Notes: generated from the letters alone by a model not told the origin. 37,553 nt of DNA from Burkholderiaceae bacterium (GCA_947457875.1 CANGWV010000004.1:1-37553); one strand, 5' to 3'. Positions 19,701 through 27,892 are shown, counted from the stretch's first letter. Numbers and translations are program-made.

Positions 19701-19781
19701 TTATTTACTCTGTTCGTGGTGCCGGCGATGTACCTCTTTATTGGCGCCGATCACCAAGCCAAGAAGTTTAAGCAAGCGTAA
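16746..19781 (+). CDS. RND efflux pump, HAE-1 family (AcrB/MexI-like)
   Basis: This proton-driven inner membrane transporter is the motor of the tripartite system. Its 1011 residues contain two halves of six membrane helices with large periplasmic loops. The N terminus (KWTDLFIRRPVLALV) is family-typical. TM4 carries GLVVDDAIIVVENV with Asp400-Asp401, and Lys911 lies in LISKHGILIVEF; these match the AcrB proton-relay residues Asp407/Asp408/Lys940. It is somewhat shorter than AcrB. My impression is closest to the MexI/VexH-like branch, but substrate specificity cannot be read here. It follows the adaptor after 21 bp. Confidence 0.95.
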   Translation: MKWTDLFIRRPVLALVVSALILVFGLKSASTLPVNQYPQTQNAIVTITTAYFGADPETIAGFITQPLEAAIAQAQGIDYLSSTSISGISTIIATLQLNYDANKALTQINTQISSVRNQLPPQAQQPILTVQVGQSTAAMYLGFYSDVIPNNSTTDYLLRVVKPKLDSVAGVQNAEILGGRKFALRAWLDRDRMAGVGVGADDVYNALAANNYLSAVGSTKGEMVAVDLVAGTDLHTLDEFRKLVVKRNGADIVYLDQVATVSLGSDDYNTNVAFSGKQSVFIGIKVAPDANLLDVAERVRAVLPDIQKQLPTGLVGNIVYDSTKFITTSIDEVVATLLEALLIVTVVIFLFLGSFRAVAVPVIAMPLSLIGTFFLMQVLGYSINLLTLLALVLAIGLVVDDAIIVVENVDRHMKEGKSPLEASLIAARELGNPILAMTVVLIAVYIPIGFQGGLTGALFTEFAFTLASAVAVSGVVALTLSPMMCSRIFTEGQENTPFVKKIDAIFDRVHHRYQTLLRDLLSTWQVIIVMGVFLLGGVAYLYATAHSELAPVEDQGIVLMQASGPPNATVNQMQTYADQIQKIAAAEPEYLQMFQITSATSSFGGVLMKDWNERSRSASTFQEDMQNKWNSIAGVRVAAFQFPALPGAQGLPVQVVINTTESYENLNDVSQAVLDKARKSGMFFFVDTDLKIDKPQNVLEIDREKVAALGMTQRDVGNALSAALGGGFVNYFSVAGRSYRVIPQVKQVDRLNPDQILDYYIRTPSGEMIQARTIASIKQRVVPQSINHFQQLNSATIIGVSTPFVSQEEVLKFIAQSLKEVAPNGYSIDYAGPSRQFMNESGGFLVTMFFAILIVFLVLAAQFESFRDPIVILVSVPLALFGALIFINLGFTTLNVYTQVGLVTLMGLISKHGILIVEFANELQAAGRSKLDAIVEASSVRLRPILMTTAAMVLGVVPLVIASGAGAAGRQSMGIVIFTGLSIGTLFTLFVVPAMYLFIGADHQAKKFKQA

Positions 19782-19800
19782 GGGTATATCCCTTACTTGC
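19772..19800. terminator. Hairpin between the convergent pump and GST genes
   Basis: GCAA-GC-GTAAGGG, loop TATAT, then CCCTTAC-TTGC forms an 11-bp stem with a 2-nt bulge. The pump's TAA stop lies inside it, and the structure fills the 19-bp gap between two converging genes. It lacks a clear T-run on either strand, so it may terminate weakly or act mainly as a 3'-end stabiliser. Confidence 0.5.
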
Positions 19801-20439
19801 TCATGCTACCGTGAGGTACGCTGTTTCGCTTTCTAATCGCTTCATCCACGCTTCAATTGCCGGATACGATGTACGCTGACCCACTCGCTCAGGAAACTTT
19901 TCGGAGAGCATGATCCAGCGATTGACGCAGAGGCCTAAGGCAATATCAGCCAAGCTAAAGCGATTGCCAGCACAATACAAATGGGATTCTAGGGCTTGAT
20001 TGAGGATCCTCAATTGGCCGCTAGCCGCCTCATAGTTTTTGCGAATCAAATCATAGTTGCGTTCATTTTCAGGAATGCGTGTCAGGCCTAAAAATGCCGG
20101 ACGTACGGCTGGCCAAAACGTAGTGAGTTGCCAATCCATCCATTTGTCTGCAGAGGCTTGACTATTGATATCGGCTGGAAAGCGGCTTTTCTGATCGTAT
20201 TTCCGAGCGAGGTAACGCAGAATGGAGTTGGATTCCCACAGGGCGAATGATTCATCTTGTAGCGTCGGCACTAAGCCGTTGGGATTTAATGCCAAGAATT
20301 CCGGAGTGTTGACAACACCAAATTGCAGGCCAGCATCGATGCGCTCATAGTCTATGCCTTCTTTAAGGCCAAGCTCATGTAGGCACCACAGAATTTTTTG
20401 GACATTGATTGAGCTCGCTCTACCCCAAAGACGCATCAT
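19801..20439 (-). CDS. Glutathione S-transferase family protein
   Basis: This is a cytosolic GST-fold protein of 212 residues. The N-terminal thioredoxin-like domain shows SSINVQKILWCLHELGL, NPNGLVPTLQD and WESNSILRYLA, typical of glutathione-binding domains. The C-terminal helical domain holds the LADIALG segment. The ORF track begins at 20604, but similarity starts at MMRLWGRASS. ATG 20439 is preceded by AAGGA with good spacing, so the upstream part is not coding. It lies 29 bp downstream of the flavin reductase, probably in one transcript. The substrate is unknown. Confidence 0.9.
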   Translation of the reverse strand: MMRLWGRASSINVQKILWCLHELGLKEGIDYERIDAGLQFGVVNTPEFLALNPNGLVPTLQDESFALWESNSILRYLARKYDQKSRFPADINSQASADKWMDWQLTTFWPAVRPAFLGLTRIPENERNYDLIRKNYEAASGQLRILNQALESHLYCAGNRFSLADIALGLCVNRWIMLSEKFPERVGQRTSYPAIEAWMKRLESETAYLTVA

Positions 20440-20468
20440 ACAAAATCCTTTATTTGATTGGGGTGCCC

Positions 20469-20954
20469 TTAGGCGGGCTGAGCACCCATAAATTGACTGC
20501 GAGAAAAAATCAGTGGATCGCGATCTTCGTGGTAATGCATGTTCATGACGCGCGCAACAATAATGCGGTGGTCCCCGCCCGGATGAACGGCGATGGTTTC
20601 GCACTCAAAGTAAGCGACGCAATCGGGCAGCGTGGCTAGACCAGAAGGCCCGGTAACAACATCGACACCAGCGAATTGATCGCCAGTGCTTTTGGCAAAG
20701 CGCATGGCAATGTCTTCCTGAAATCGCCCTAAAACATGAATCAACTGTTTTTTTCCCATTGAAAATGCGTCTAGAAATACGGAGCGCTCAGACAGGCTCC
20801 AAAGCACCAGGGGCGGATCTAAGGAGACCGTATTAAATGAACTAATCGTGACACCAACAGCGTGATTGTTGTTTCCAATGCCGGTGATAACCGTTACACC
20901 CGTAGCAAAACTAGAAAATGCCTTACGTAACTCGGTGGGCGAAGCTGAACTCAT
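20469..20954 (-). CDS. Flavin reductase domain protein (FMN-binding split barrel)
   Basis: The 161-residue protein has the flavin-reductase-like fold: LRKAFSSFATGVTVIT at the N terminus, AVGVTISSFNTVSLDPPLVLWSL near 32-54, then HVLGRFQEDIAMRFA and a C-terminal DHRIIVARVM strand. Such proteins use NAD(P)H to supply reduced FMN or FAD to a partner monooxygenase, or act alone. No oxygenase partner is adjacent. It lies between a small lipoprotein gene (20 bp upstream) and a GST gene on the minus strand. Confidence 0.9.
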   Translation of the reverse strand: MSSASPTELRKAFSSFATGVTVITGIGNNNHAVGVTISSFNTVSLDPPLVLWSLSERSVFLDAFSMGKKQLIHVLGRFQEDIAMRFAKSTGDQFAGVDVVTGPSGLATLPDCVAYFECETIAVHPGGDHRIIVARVMNMHYHEDRDPLIFSRSQFMGAQPA

Positions 20955-20974
20955 GAAGGACTTTATCTTTAAAC

Positions 20975-21256
20975 TTATTTATTTGCAGTAATGCTGGTAC
21001 CCGGAATGGGGGTCAATACTTCATTTTCTTCAGCGCGAACGCATTTGAAACGGTATTCATTCGACGCTTTTGAGATGAAGCTAGCGCCCACGTAAAAGTC
21101 GGACTGACACGCTTTCATAGCAAAATTCATCACGTCTTGCGGCGCGGCAGAAGACTGGATTAGGCGCATATTCCCCATCGACATCTTGATGTCAGTAGAC
21201 GAGCAACCGGTCATAACTAAGGTAATCAGCCCAAGAGAGAGTAGAATTTTTTTCAT
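20975..21256 (-). CDS. Small lipoprotein, unknown function
   Basis: The predicted product has 93 residues. It begins MKKILLSLGLITLVMTGC, a lipoprotein signal with Cys18 as the lipidated residue. The tracked start at 21268 is rejected because GGAG, the evident Shine-Dalgarno, lies within those first codons and points to ATG 21256. The mature part contains QDVMNFAMKACQSDFYVGASF and EYRFKCVRAEEN, with two more cysteines that could form a disulfide. No named family is recognised. It heads a minus-strand group with the flavin reductase and GST. Confidence 0.8.
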   Translation of the reverse strand: MKKILLSLGLITLVMTGCSSTDIKMSMGNMRLIQSSAAPQDVMNFAMKACQSDFYVGASFISKASNEYRFKCVRAEENEVLTPIPGTSITANK

Positions 21257-21289
21257 GGAACACTCCATAATTCGTAATGCTTGTTAGGA

Positions 21290-21300
21290 TAAACGGTTTA
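21290..21300. promoter_or_regulatory. Small palindrome between divergent lipoprotein and acuI genes
   Basis: TAAAC-G-GTTTA is a 5-bp inverted repeat with one central base, in the 94-bp region between two outward-facing genes. It might be an operator shared by both. Short palindromes occur by chance, and no good promoter boxes were assigned. Confidence 0.2.
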
Positions 21301-21350
21301 CGGCCTGCGGGTGAAAATTAGCGGTTAGGCTCTGTATTGAAAGGAAAACG

Positions 21351-22334
21351 ATGTTTAAGGCAATTGTTATAAATAAAGACGACAAAGGCTACCGAGCGGA
21401 GCTAGGCCAGCTTGAAGAATCAGCACTTCCAGACGGGGATGTGCGTGTCCGGGTGCACTATTCCACGCTTAATTACAAAGATGGCTTGGCAATTACAGGC
21501 AAAGGCCCCGTAGTTCGAAGCTTTCCAATGGTTCCTGGGATCGATTTTGCCGGCGAAGTGCTGGAAAGCACATCGCCTGAGTTTAAAGTGGGCGACTCCG
21601 TTTTGCTCAATGGCTGGGGTGTAGGTGAGGGGCATTGGGGTGGTTTGGCCCAGCAGGCAAGGGTAAAGGCAGAGTGGTTGATTCCATTGCCAAAGGGCTT
21701 TACTTCCAAACAGGCTTTGGCCATTGGAACCGCTGGATATACCGCCATGCTCTGTGTCATGGCGCTGCAAAAGCATGGCGTAAAGCCGGCCGATGGTGAG
21801 GTGCTAGTAACGGGCGCTGCGGGCGGTGTTGGCAGCTTTGCAATTGCCCTGCTGAGTAAGCTCGGTTTTACCGTGGTTGCCAGTAGTGGCCGCCCTCAAG
21901 AGGCTGAGTACTTACGGTCTTTGGGTGCAGCTGAAGTCATTGATCGGAGTACCTTATCGGAGCCCGGTAAGCCATTGGCGCGCGAGCGCTGGGCTGCTGT
22001 GGTGGATAGCGTAGGCAGTCATACCTTGGCCAACGCTTGCGCAGCAACGAAGAGTGAAGGCGCGGTAGCGGCTTGCGGCCTTGCTCAAGGCATGGATTTT
22101 CCAGGCACCGTAGCGCCCTTCATCTTGCGTGGCGTTACCCTCTATGGCATCAATAGCGTGACCGTACCGAAAGCCAAGCGCATTGCGGCGTATGAACAGC
22201 TGAGTGCCTTGGTGGATCTTAAGACCTTGGATGCCATTTCCCACGAAATTAGTTTGGGCGAAGCAATTCAGTATGCCGATGCCTTAATGAAAGGCAATGT
22301 GCGTGGTCGTGTGATTGTGGATGTGAATCGTTAA
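21351..22334 (+). CDS. acuI: Acrylyl-CoA reductase / YhdH-type quinone oxidoreductase
   Basis: This is an NADPH-dependent medium-chain reductase of 327 residues. The N-terminal GroES-like domain shows VHYSTLNYKDGLAITGKGPV and VPGIDFAGEV. The Rossmann domain has VTGAAGGVGSFAIALLSKLG near 152-171, and no structural zinc cysteines are visible. The sequence pattern is that of the AcuI/YhdH group, which reduces acryloyl-CoA to propionyl-CoA in several bacteria, including DMSP or 3-hydroxypropionate users; a general alkenal or quinone reductase role is also possible. AAAGGA precedes the ATG. It ends in a 4-nt overlap with the convergent DUF1289 gene. Confidence 0.9.
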   Translation: MFKAIVINKDDKGYRAELGQLEESALPDGDVRVRVHYSTLNYKDGLAITGKGPVVRSFPMVPGIDFAGEVLESTSPEFKVGDSVLLNGWGVGEGHWGGLAQQARVKAEWLIPLPKGFTSKQALAIGTAGYTAMLCVMALQKHGVKPADGEVLVTGAAGGVGSFAIALLSKLGFTVVASSGRPQEAEYLRSLGAAEVIDRSTLSEPGKPLARERWAAVVDSVGSHTLANACAATKSEGAVAACGLAQGMDFPGTVAPFILRGVTLYGINSVTVPKAKRIAAYEQLSALVDLKTLDAISHEISLGEAIQYADALMKGNVRGRVIVDVNR

Positions 22335-22525
22335 GATAATTGGGTAGAGGGTGCGCTATCTGAATTGGGTGATTTTCGCAGTGGCAGTTGTTGATTAATT
22401 GCGCGTTGCTGGTCGTCGGATAAAGTCGACCAGCATGCGATTTCGTCAATCGTGCGAGAGCAGCCAAAACAGAAACCCGTTATGGGATCCATTTCACACC
22501 AATTGACGCAAGGCGACTCAACCAC
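22331..22525 (-). CDS. DUF1289 small cysteine-rich protein
   Basis: The 64-residue product matches DUF1289: SPCVNWCEMDPITGFCFGC followed by RTIDEIACWSTLSDDQQRAI. Four cysteines in CxxxC...CxxC spacing suggest a metal or iron-sulfur site, which is inference. Function is unknown; family members are often called Fe-S or YdhL-like proteins. It starts with GTG at 22525, preceded by AAGGA at suitable spacing. Its stop overlaps the convergent acuI gene by 4 nt. Confidence 0.9.
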   Translation of the reverse strand: MVESPCVNWCEMDPITGFCFGCSRTIDEIACWSTLSDDQQRAINQQLPLRKSPNSDSAPSTQLS

Positions 22526-22538
22526 TGGATTATCCTTG

Positions 22539-22544
22539 TATAAA
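22539..22544 (+). promoter_or_regulatory. Possible -10 box very close to the MBL start codon
   Basis: TATAAA lies only 12 nt before the ATG at 22557, and no Shine-Dalgarno is seen between them. If used, transcription would start about 6 nt before the ATG, giving a nearly leaderless mRNA. No -35 with proper spacing is evident (TTGACG at 22503 is too far). Confidence 0.25.
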
Positions 22545-22556
22545 ACCGACTTCTAA

Positions 22557-23648
22557 ATGAAAACGCCACCTACTACTAGCGCAGTTGATCTTAATTCAAT
22601 TCAATACCCTTGGGGCGATCAATTGCCGGAGAAAGCCGTTCCATTTGAACTGCTACCGGGAGTGCGTTGGATCAGAATGCCTCTTCCCTTCGCTTTGGAT
22701 CATATCAATCTCTGGTTAATTCGGGATGAGTTTAATGGTAGGGCAGGCTGGACCATTATTGATTGTGGCATTGCGAACGACGAGACCCGGGCCATTTGGG
22801 AAGAAATTGAGCGAACCCAGTTAGATGGGTTGCCTGTGTTGCGGGTCATTGTGACCCACATGCACCCCGATCACGTTGGCCTGGCGCAGTGGCTTTGTGA
22901 TCGCTGGCAAGTGCCTTTGTGGATGTCGATGTCGGATTACCTCACGGCGCAGTGGCTTAGCCATGATCACGGTGGAGCTGCCATTGGCGCCACTCCTGGC
23001 AGTGGCGGCGCTGCAGATCATTTTCAGCGGCATGGCCTTTCCAGTAGCGAAGATCTAGAAAAGCTCCGTGGCCGAGCAGACTACTACAAGCGCATGGTGC
23101 CTGGTGTGCCAAAGCGCTACCGCCGTATCATGGAGGGCGAGCAGATTGAGATGGGCGGGCATCGATGGCAGGTCATCATGGGCTATGGCCACGCCCCCGA
23201 ACATGCCAGTCTCTATTGCGCAGAATTAGGTTGTTTTATTTCAGGGGATATGGTGCTGCCGCGTATCTCGACCAATGTGAGCGTCTATGATGCTGAGCCT
23301 GACGCAGATCCGCTCGGTCTGTATTTGGATTCATTATTGAAGTACACAGCGCTGCCAAAAGATACCGTGGTGCTGCCCTCGCATGGCAAACCCTTCAGGG
23401 GCTTACATTACCGCATCAAGCAGTTACAAGACCACCACGTCGACCGCTTGGCTGAAACGATGGGCGCGTGTCAGGTGCCCCACCATGCCCGCGATATTGT
23501 TCCAGTGCTATTTAAGCGTAGGCTAGATACCCACCAAATGAGTTTTGCAATGGGCGAGGCGATTGCCCACCTTAATCACCTGTGGCGTCAAGGAAAGTTG
23601 CGCCGCGAGCTTTCTTCCGACGGGGTGTGGATGTTTTGCGCGGTTTAG
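22557..23648 (+). CDS. Metallo-beta-lactamase-fold hydrolase
   Basis: The 363-residue protein has the dinuclear zinc motif THMHPDHVG (His101, His103, Asp105, His106), then GYGHAPEHASLY, SGDMVLPRIS and LPSHGKPF, which supply the further His and Asp ligands. A C-terminal helical, winged-helix-like region (AIAHLNHLWRQGKLRRE) resembles LACTB2/GloB-type thioesterase- or nuclease-like hydrolases. The substrate is not known. Its last 77 nt are antisense to the coding 3' end of phaM. No Shine-Dalgarno is visible. Confidence 0.92.
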   Translation: MKTPPTTSAVDLNSIQYPWGDQLPEKAVPFELLPGVRWIRMPLPFALDHINLWLIRDEFNGRAGWTIIDCGIANDETRAIWEEIERTQLDGLPVLRVIVTHMHPDHVGLAQWLCDRWQVPLWMSMSDYLTAQWLSHDHGGAAIGATPGSGGAADHFQRHGLSSSEDLEKLRGRADYYKRMVPGVPKRYRRIMEGEQIEMGGHRWQVIMGYGHAPEHASLYCAELGCFISGDMVLPRISTNVSVYDAEPDADPLGLYLDSLLKYTALPKDTVVLPSHGKPFRGLHYRIKQLQDHHVDRLAETMGACQVPHHARDIVPVLFKRRLDTHQMSFAMGEAIAHLNHLWRQGKLRRELSSDGVWMFCAV

Positions 23649-24000
23649 CTGCGCTGGGTTTTTTGCTGGAGTCAGCGCTTTCGTCGGGCTTGGGCGTCAT
23701 GGCCTCCCCAAAGGACTTCAGCGCCAATAGGGTCGCGTGCTGGACCTCGAGGCCCTGAATCGTCGTTTTGAGGATGTTGTGGTTCATTGAAAGCCAGTTT
23801 TCAACGCTTTTTAAGTCCTTAATCCGTTTTTCAAGCTCATCAATGTCAACCCCTGGAAAGCCAGCAAATCCAGCAGGGCCTTTTGATGGATCGGCAGCAA
23901 ACGGAAACTGCCCTGCATTTTGCCCATTAGCAACCCCCTGCCCCCACATGGTCTTGAGCATTTCCATGCTTTGATTGAATTCAGGAATGGTTCCAAACAT
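23572..24000 (-). CDS. phaM: PhaM-type polyhydroxyalkanoate granule protein
   Basis: The N-terminal FGTIPEFNQSMEMLKTMWG and the central coiled region (DIDELEKRIKDLKSVENWLSMN) match the PhaM family of Ralstonia/Cupriavidus, where PhaM activates PHA synthase and tethers granules to the nucleoid. The C terminus is lysine/arginine-rich (KPRKTSTPRRKKARG), as expected for DNA binding. The ORF track begins at 24036; I place the start at ATG 24000 (MFGTIPEFN), giving 142 residues. The 3' end runs 77 nt into the opposite-strand MBL gene. No phaC is present in the window. Confidence 0.85.
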   Translation of the reverse strand: MFGTIPEFNQSMEMLKTMWGQGVANGQNAGQFPFAADPSKGPAGFAGFPGVDIDELEKRIKDLKSVENWLSMNHNILKTTIQGLEVQHATLLALKSFGEAMTPKPDESADSSKKPSAAKPRKTSTPRRKKARGATFLDATGD

Positions 24001-24045
24001 ACAGCCTCCAAGCCAGCTTGATGCCGATAAAGTCATTAGAATAGT

Positions 24046-24064
24046 GGGTTATTAAGATTAACCC
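24046..24064. promoter_or_regulatory. Small hairpin in the phaM-metH divergent region
   Basis: GGGTTA, loop TTAAGAT, TAACCC form a 6-bp stem that ends 13 nt before the metH start. The genes diverge here, so it is not a terminator. It may be an operator or a metH leader element. It does not resemble a cobalamin or SAH riboswitch, for which there is also no room. Confidence 0.25.
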
Positions 24065-24077
24065 CTCTATTTAAACA

Positions 24078-25145
24078 ATGCAATCAAACGGTTCCAATTT
24101 GGTGTTTACCCGGGGCGGCGAATTACCAGCGCTGCTAAACGACCGCATCCTCGTCTTGGACGGCGCCATGGGAACCATGATTCAACAATACAAGCTAAGT
24201 GAGGCGGATTACCGTGGTCTGCCCGGAAATACCCGCTTTGCAGATCATCCCGGCGACCTGAAGGGGAACAATGAGCTTTTGGTCCTAACGCAGCCCCACA
24301 TCATCCAAAAAATTCATGAAGACTATTTGGATGCGGGCGCGGACATCATAGAAACCAATACCTTTGGCGCGACTTCGGTAGCGCAAGAGGACTATAAAAT
24401 GCCGGGTTTAGCTCGCGAGATGAATGAAGCAGCCGCACGCTTAGCGCACGATGCCTGTGCCAAGTTCAGCACACCTGCAAAGCCACGCTTTGTGGCTGGC
24501 GCAATTGGACCAACGCCAAAGACGGCTAGCATCTCTCCAGATGTCAATGATCCGGGCGCGCGCAACATTAGCTTTGATGCCTTGCGTGATACATACCGTG
24601 AGCAAATCGAAGGCTTGTATGCCGGCGGCGTCGATCTTTTTTTAGTCGAAACCATTTTTGATACCTTAAATGCCAAAGCAGCAATGTTTGCCCTCGATGA
24701 ATTTTTTGAGGACACCGGTGTGAAGTTGCCGGTTATGGTTTCTGGGACTGTGACCGATGCATCGGGACGCATTTTGTCTGGGCAAACCGTAGAGGCGTTT
24801 TGGAATAGCTTGCGTCACATCAAGCCACTCACGTTTGGTTTGAATTGCGCGCTCGGAGCAGCGTTAATGCGACCCTACATTGCAGAGCTAGCACGCATCT
24901 GCAATACCGCAGTGTCGTGTTACCCCAATGCAGGCCTGCCCAACCCCATGAGCGATACCGGCTTTGATGAGACTCCAGAGATTACTTCTGCGCTGGTCGA
25001 TGGCTTTGCTAAAGACGGATTAGTCAATTTGGTGGGCGGCTGCTGTGGAACTACCCCGGATCATATTCGTGCGATTGCCAATGCAGTTGCAAAGCGTAAG
25101 CCACGGGTCTTTTACCGTGAGCCTCAAGCAGAGGAAGCAGAATGA
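24078..25145 (+). CDS. metH: Methionine synthase, homocysteine-binding subunit (split MetH)
   Basis: This is the first part of cobalamin-dependent methionine synthase, carrying the zinc-bound homocysteine domain alone (355 residues). [12 protein letters not shown] is near the N terminus, ETNTFGATS near 93, GLNCALGA (zinc Cys about 257) and [11 protein letters not shown] (zinc Cys pair about 321-322) follow. It corresponds to the first module of E. coli MetH. The ATGA overlap with the next gene, which holds all remaining modules, indicates coupled synthesis. Alone it could resemble a betaine- or S-methylmethionine-type enzyme, but the neighbour makes split MetH the better call. Confidence 0.93.
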   Translation: MQSNGSNLVFTRGGELPALLNDRILVLDGAMGTMIQQYKLSEADYRGLPGNTRFADHPGDLKGNNELLVLTQPHIIQKIHEDYLDAGADIIETNTFGATSVAQEDYKMPGLAREMNEAAARLAHDACAKFSTPAKPRFVAGAIGPTPKTASISPDVNDPGARNISFDALRDTYREQIEGLYAGGVDLFLVETIFDTLNAKAAMFALDEFFEDTGVKLPVMVSGTVTDASGRILSGQTVEAFWNSLRHIKPLTFGLNCALGAALMRPYIAELARICNTAVSCYPNAGLPNPMSDTGFDETPEITSALVDGFAKDGLVNLVGGCCGTTPDHIRAIANAVAKRKPRVFYREPQAEEAE

Positions 25146-27883
25146 GCAAGCGCGTGATTGCTCCAATGCGTTTGTCTGGCCTCGAGTCGTATAACGTCAG
25201 CCCAGTAGTCGGTTTCGTCAATATTGGCGAGCGGACGAACGTCACGGGATCAAAAGCCTTTTCGCGCATGATCTTGAATAATCAATTTGATGAGGCTCTA
25301 GCAGTAGCGCGGCAGCAGGTTGAAAGTGGCGCGCAGATTATTGACATCAATATGGATGAGGCCATGCTGGATTCAGAGGCGGCCATGGTGCGCTTTCTGA
25401 ATCTGATTGCATCCGAGCCAGATATTGCTCGTGTGCCCATCATGATCGACTCGTCGAAATGGAGCATCATCGAGGCGGGCTTGAAGTGCGTCCAAGGCAA
25501 GCCAATCGTGAATTCGATTTCGTTAAAAGAAGGCGAAGACGCATTTCGGCATCAAGCTAAGCTAATTCGTCGCTATGGAGCTGCTACGGTGGTCATGGCC
25601 TTTGACGAAAAAGGGCAGGCCGATACCTACCAACGTAAAACAGAAATTTGCCAACGCTCATATCAAATTTTGGTTGAGGAAATTGGATTTCCGCCAGAAG
25701 ATATTATTTTTGATCCCAATATTTTTGCGATTGCTACCGGGATTGAAGAGCACGATAACTACGCAGTTGATTTTATAAATGCAACGCGCTGGATTAAAGA
25801 AAATTTACCGGGCGCGAAAGTCAGCGGCGGGGTATCCAATGTGAGCTTTTCATTCCGCGGCAATGATCGTGTTCGCGAAGCCATTCATACGGTATTTTTG
25901 TACCACGCGATTCAGGCAGGCATGGACATGGGGATTGTCAACGCCGGCCAACTTGGGGTCTATGCCGACTTAGACCCAGAGTTGCGTGAGCGGGTTGAAG
26001 ACATTGTGCTCAACCGCTTTAAAGAAAAAGAGGGCCAAACACCAACCGAGCATTTATTGGCAATCGCAGATCAATTTAAGGGCGATGGCATCAAGCAAGT
26101 CGAGAATCTCGTATGGCGTGAAGCGCCGGTGCGGGATCGCTTAACGCATGCTTTGGTGCATGGCATTACCAACTTTATTTTGGACGATACCGAAGAGTTG
26201 CGGGCCGACATAATGGGGTCCGGAGGTCGGCCGATTGAAGTAATTGAAGGCCCCCTCATGGATGGCATGAACGTGGTCGGCGATTTGTTTGGTGAAGGCA
26301 AAATGTTTTTGCCGCAAGTCGTAAAAAGTGCGCGCGTGATGAAGCAGGCCGTAGCGCACCTTATTCCCTATATTGAGGAAGAAAAGCGCTTGCACGTTGC
26401 TGCAGGCGGGGAAGCCAAAGCCAAGGGCAAGATTGTGATGGCAACCGTTAAGGGTGACGTGCACGACATTGGTAAAAACATTGTGACCGTTGTTCTTCAA
26501 TGCAATAACTTTGAAGTGGTCAATATGGGCGTGATGGTGCCCTGCGCTGAGATTCTGAAAGTAGCCAAAGAAGAAAAGGCCGATATCGTCGGGCTGTCTG
26601 GTTTGATTACCCCGTCGCTCGAAGAAATGACCTATGTTGCCCAAGAAATGCAGCGTGATCCGTATTTCCGTGACCAGCAATTACCACTGATGATTGGTGG
26701 GGCGACCACATCGCGTGTTCATACTGCAGTCAAAATTGCACCGCACTATGACGGTCCGGTGGTGTATGTTCCGGATGCGTCACGCTCCGTCTCGGTTGCA
26801 TCGAGCTTACTGTCGGATGAGAGTGCCACTAAGTTTATTCAAGACTTACGCGATGACTATGAGCGCATACGTTTACAACATGCGAATCGCAAAGTAGCGC
26901 CAACCATTTCACTGGAAGCGGCACGCCAAAATCGAGAGAAAATCGATTGGAGCGCTTATACGCCAGAGAAGCCGAAATTCATTGGTCGTCGCGTCTTCAA
27001 AAACTTTGCCCTCAGTGAAATTGCAAAGTTCATTGACTGGACCCCATTTTTTCAAACTTGGGATTTAGCGGGCAAGTTCCCGGCCATTCTAGAAGATGAG
27101 GTAGTAGGCGTAGAGGCCAAGAAAGTATTTGCTGACGCTCAGGCGCTATTGGAGAAGATCGTCAAAGGACAGTGGCTTCAAGCGGATGGCGTAGTCGCGT
27201 TTTACCCTGCCAACGCCCTAGGTGATGACATTGTGTTGTATAGCGATGAAGCGCGCGAGCATCCGGCATTTGTTTGGCATAACTTGCGCCAGCAGTCAGA
27301 GCGACCAGTGGTAGATGGAGTAAAGCGCCCCAATCGCTGCTTAGCAGACTACGTTGCGCCGCGCGATTCTGGAGTTGCAGATTATGTCGGCTGTTTTGCT
27401 GTCACCACCGGACATGGCGTTGAAAAGAAAGTCGCTGAATTTCAGGCAAAAAACGATGACTACAATGCCATCATGCTCAAGGCATTGGCAGATCGGCTGG
27501 CGGAGGCCTTTGCTGAACTCATGCACCACCGTGTTCGTACTGATCTGTGGGGTTATGCCAGTGATGAGGCTTTAACGAATGAGGCAATGATTGATGAGCA
27601 ATATCGCGGCATTCGGCCGGCGCCTGGTTATCCAGCTTGTCCAGCGCATGAAGTTAAGCGCGATATGCTGCGTATCGTTGGTGCAGAAGACATTGGCATG
27701 ACCCTAACCGAGTCATTTGCAATGGATCCAGCATCCAGTGTGAGCGGATTTTATTTAGCACACCCCAATGCGCAGTATTTCAACGTGGGTAAAGTCTCGG
27801 CGGATCAAGTTGAGGATCTAGCGAAGCGCCGCAATGAATCGATTGAAACGGTGCGCCGGTCCCTATCCAGCTCTTTAGAGTAA
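25142..27883 (+). CDS. metH: Methionine synthase, folate/B12/activation subunit (split MetH)
   Basis: The 913 residues hold the three remaining MetH modules. The pterin-binding domain ([12 protein letters not shown] near 29-40; the [12 protein letters not shown] region near 68) binds 5-methyl-THF. The cobalamin cap and Rossmann domain contain [12 protein letters not shown], with His441 as the cobalt ligand. The C-terminal activation domain shows [15 protein letters not shown] and binds SAM for reductive reactivation. The substrate 5-methyl-THF comes from MetF. It is translationally coupled to the homocysteine subunit and ends 9 bp from the convergent DUF1840 gene. Confidence 0.96.
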   Translation: MSKRVIAPMRLSGLESYNVSPVVGFVNIGERTNVTGSKAFSRMILNNQFDEALAVARQQVESGAQIIDINMDEAMLDSEAAMVRFLNLIASEPDIARVPIMIDSSKWSIIEAGLKCVQGKPIVNSISLKEGEDAFRHQAKLIRRYGAATVVMAFDEKGQADTYQRKTEICQRSYQILVEEIGFPPEDIIFDPNIFAIATGIEEHDNYAVDFINATRWIKENLPGAKVSGGVSNVSFSFRGNDRVREAIHTVFLYHAIQAGMDMGIVNAGQLGVYADLDPELRERVEDIVLNRFKEKEGQTPTEHLLAIADQFKGDGIKQVENLVWREAPVRDRLTHALVHGITNFILDDTEELRADIMGSGGRPIEVIEGPLMDGMNVVGDLFGEGKMFLPQVVKSARVMKQAVAHLIPYIEEEKRLHVAAGGEAKAKGKIVMATVKGDVHDIGKNIVTVVLQCNNFEVVNMGVMVPCAEILKVAKEEKADIVGLSGLITPSLEEMTYVAQEMQRDPYFRDQQLPLMIGGATTSRVHTAVKIAPHYDGPVVYVPDASRSVSVASSLLSDESATKFIQDLRDDYERIRLQHANRKVAPTISLEAARQNREKIDWSAYTPEKPKFIGRRVFKNFALSEIAKFIDWTPFFQTWDLAGKFPAILEDEVVGVEAKKVFADAQALLEKIVKGQWLQADGVVAFYPANALGDDIVLYSDEAREHPAFVWHNLRQQSERPVVDGVKRPNRCLADYVAPRDSGVADYVGCFAVTTGHGVEKKVAEFQAKNDDYNAIMLKALADRLAEAFAELMHHRVRTDLWGYASDEALTNEAMIDEQYRGIRPAPGYPACPAHEVKRDMLRIVGAEDIGMTLTESFAMDPASSVSGFYLAHPNAQYFNVGKVSADQVEDLAKRRNESIETVRRSLSSSLE

Positions 27884-27892
27884 AGCTAGGTT

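Noticed and set aside
20439-20604. N-terminal 55 residues of the tracked 267-aa GST ORF
   Set aside because: They overlap the flavin reductase gene antisense, have no GST similarity, and a good RBS precedes ATG 20439.
26141-26680. 179-aa minus-strand ORF inside the metH B12 region
   Set aside because: It is antisense to the conserved cobalamin-binding domain; its composition is a mirror of that domain and no family is recognisable.
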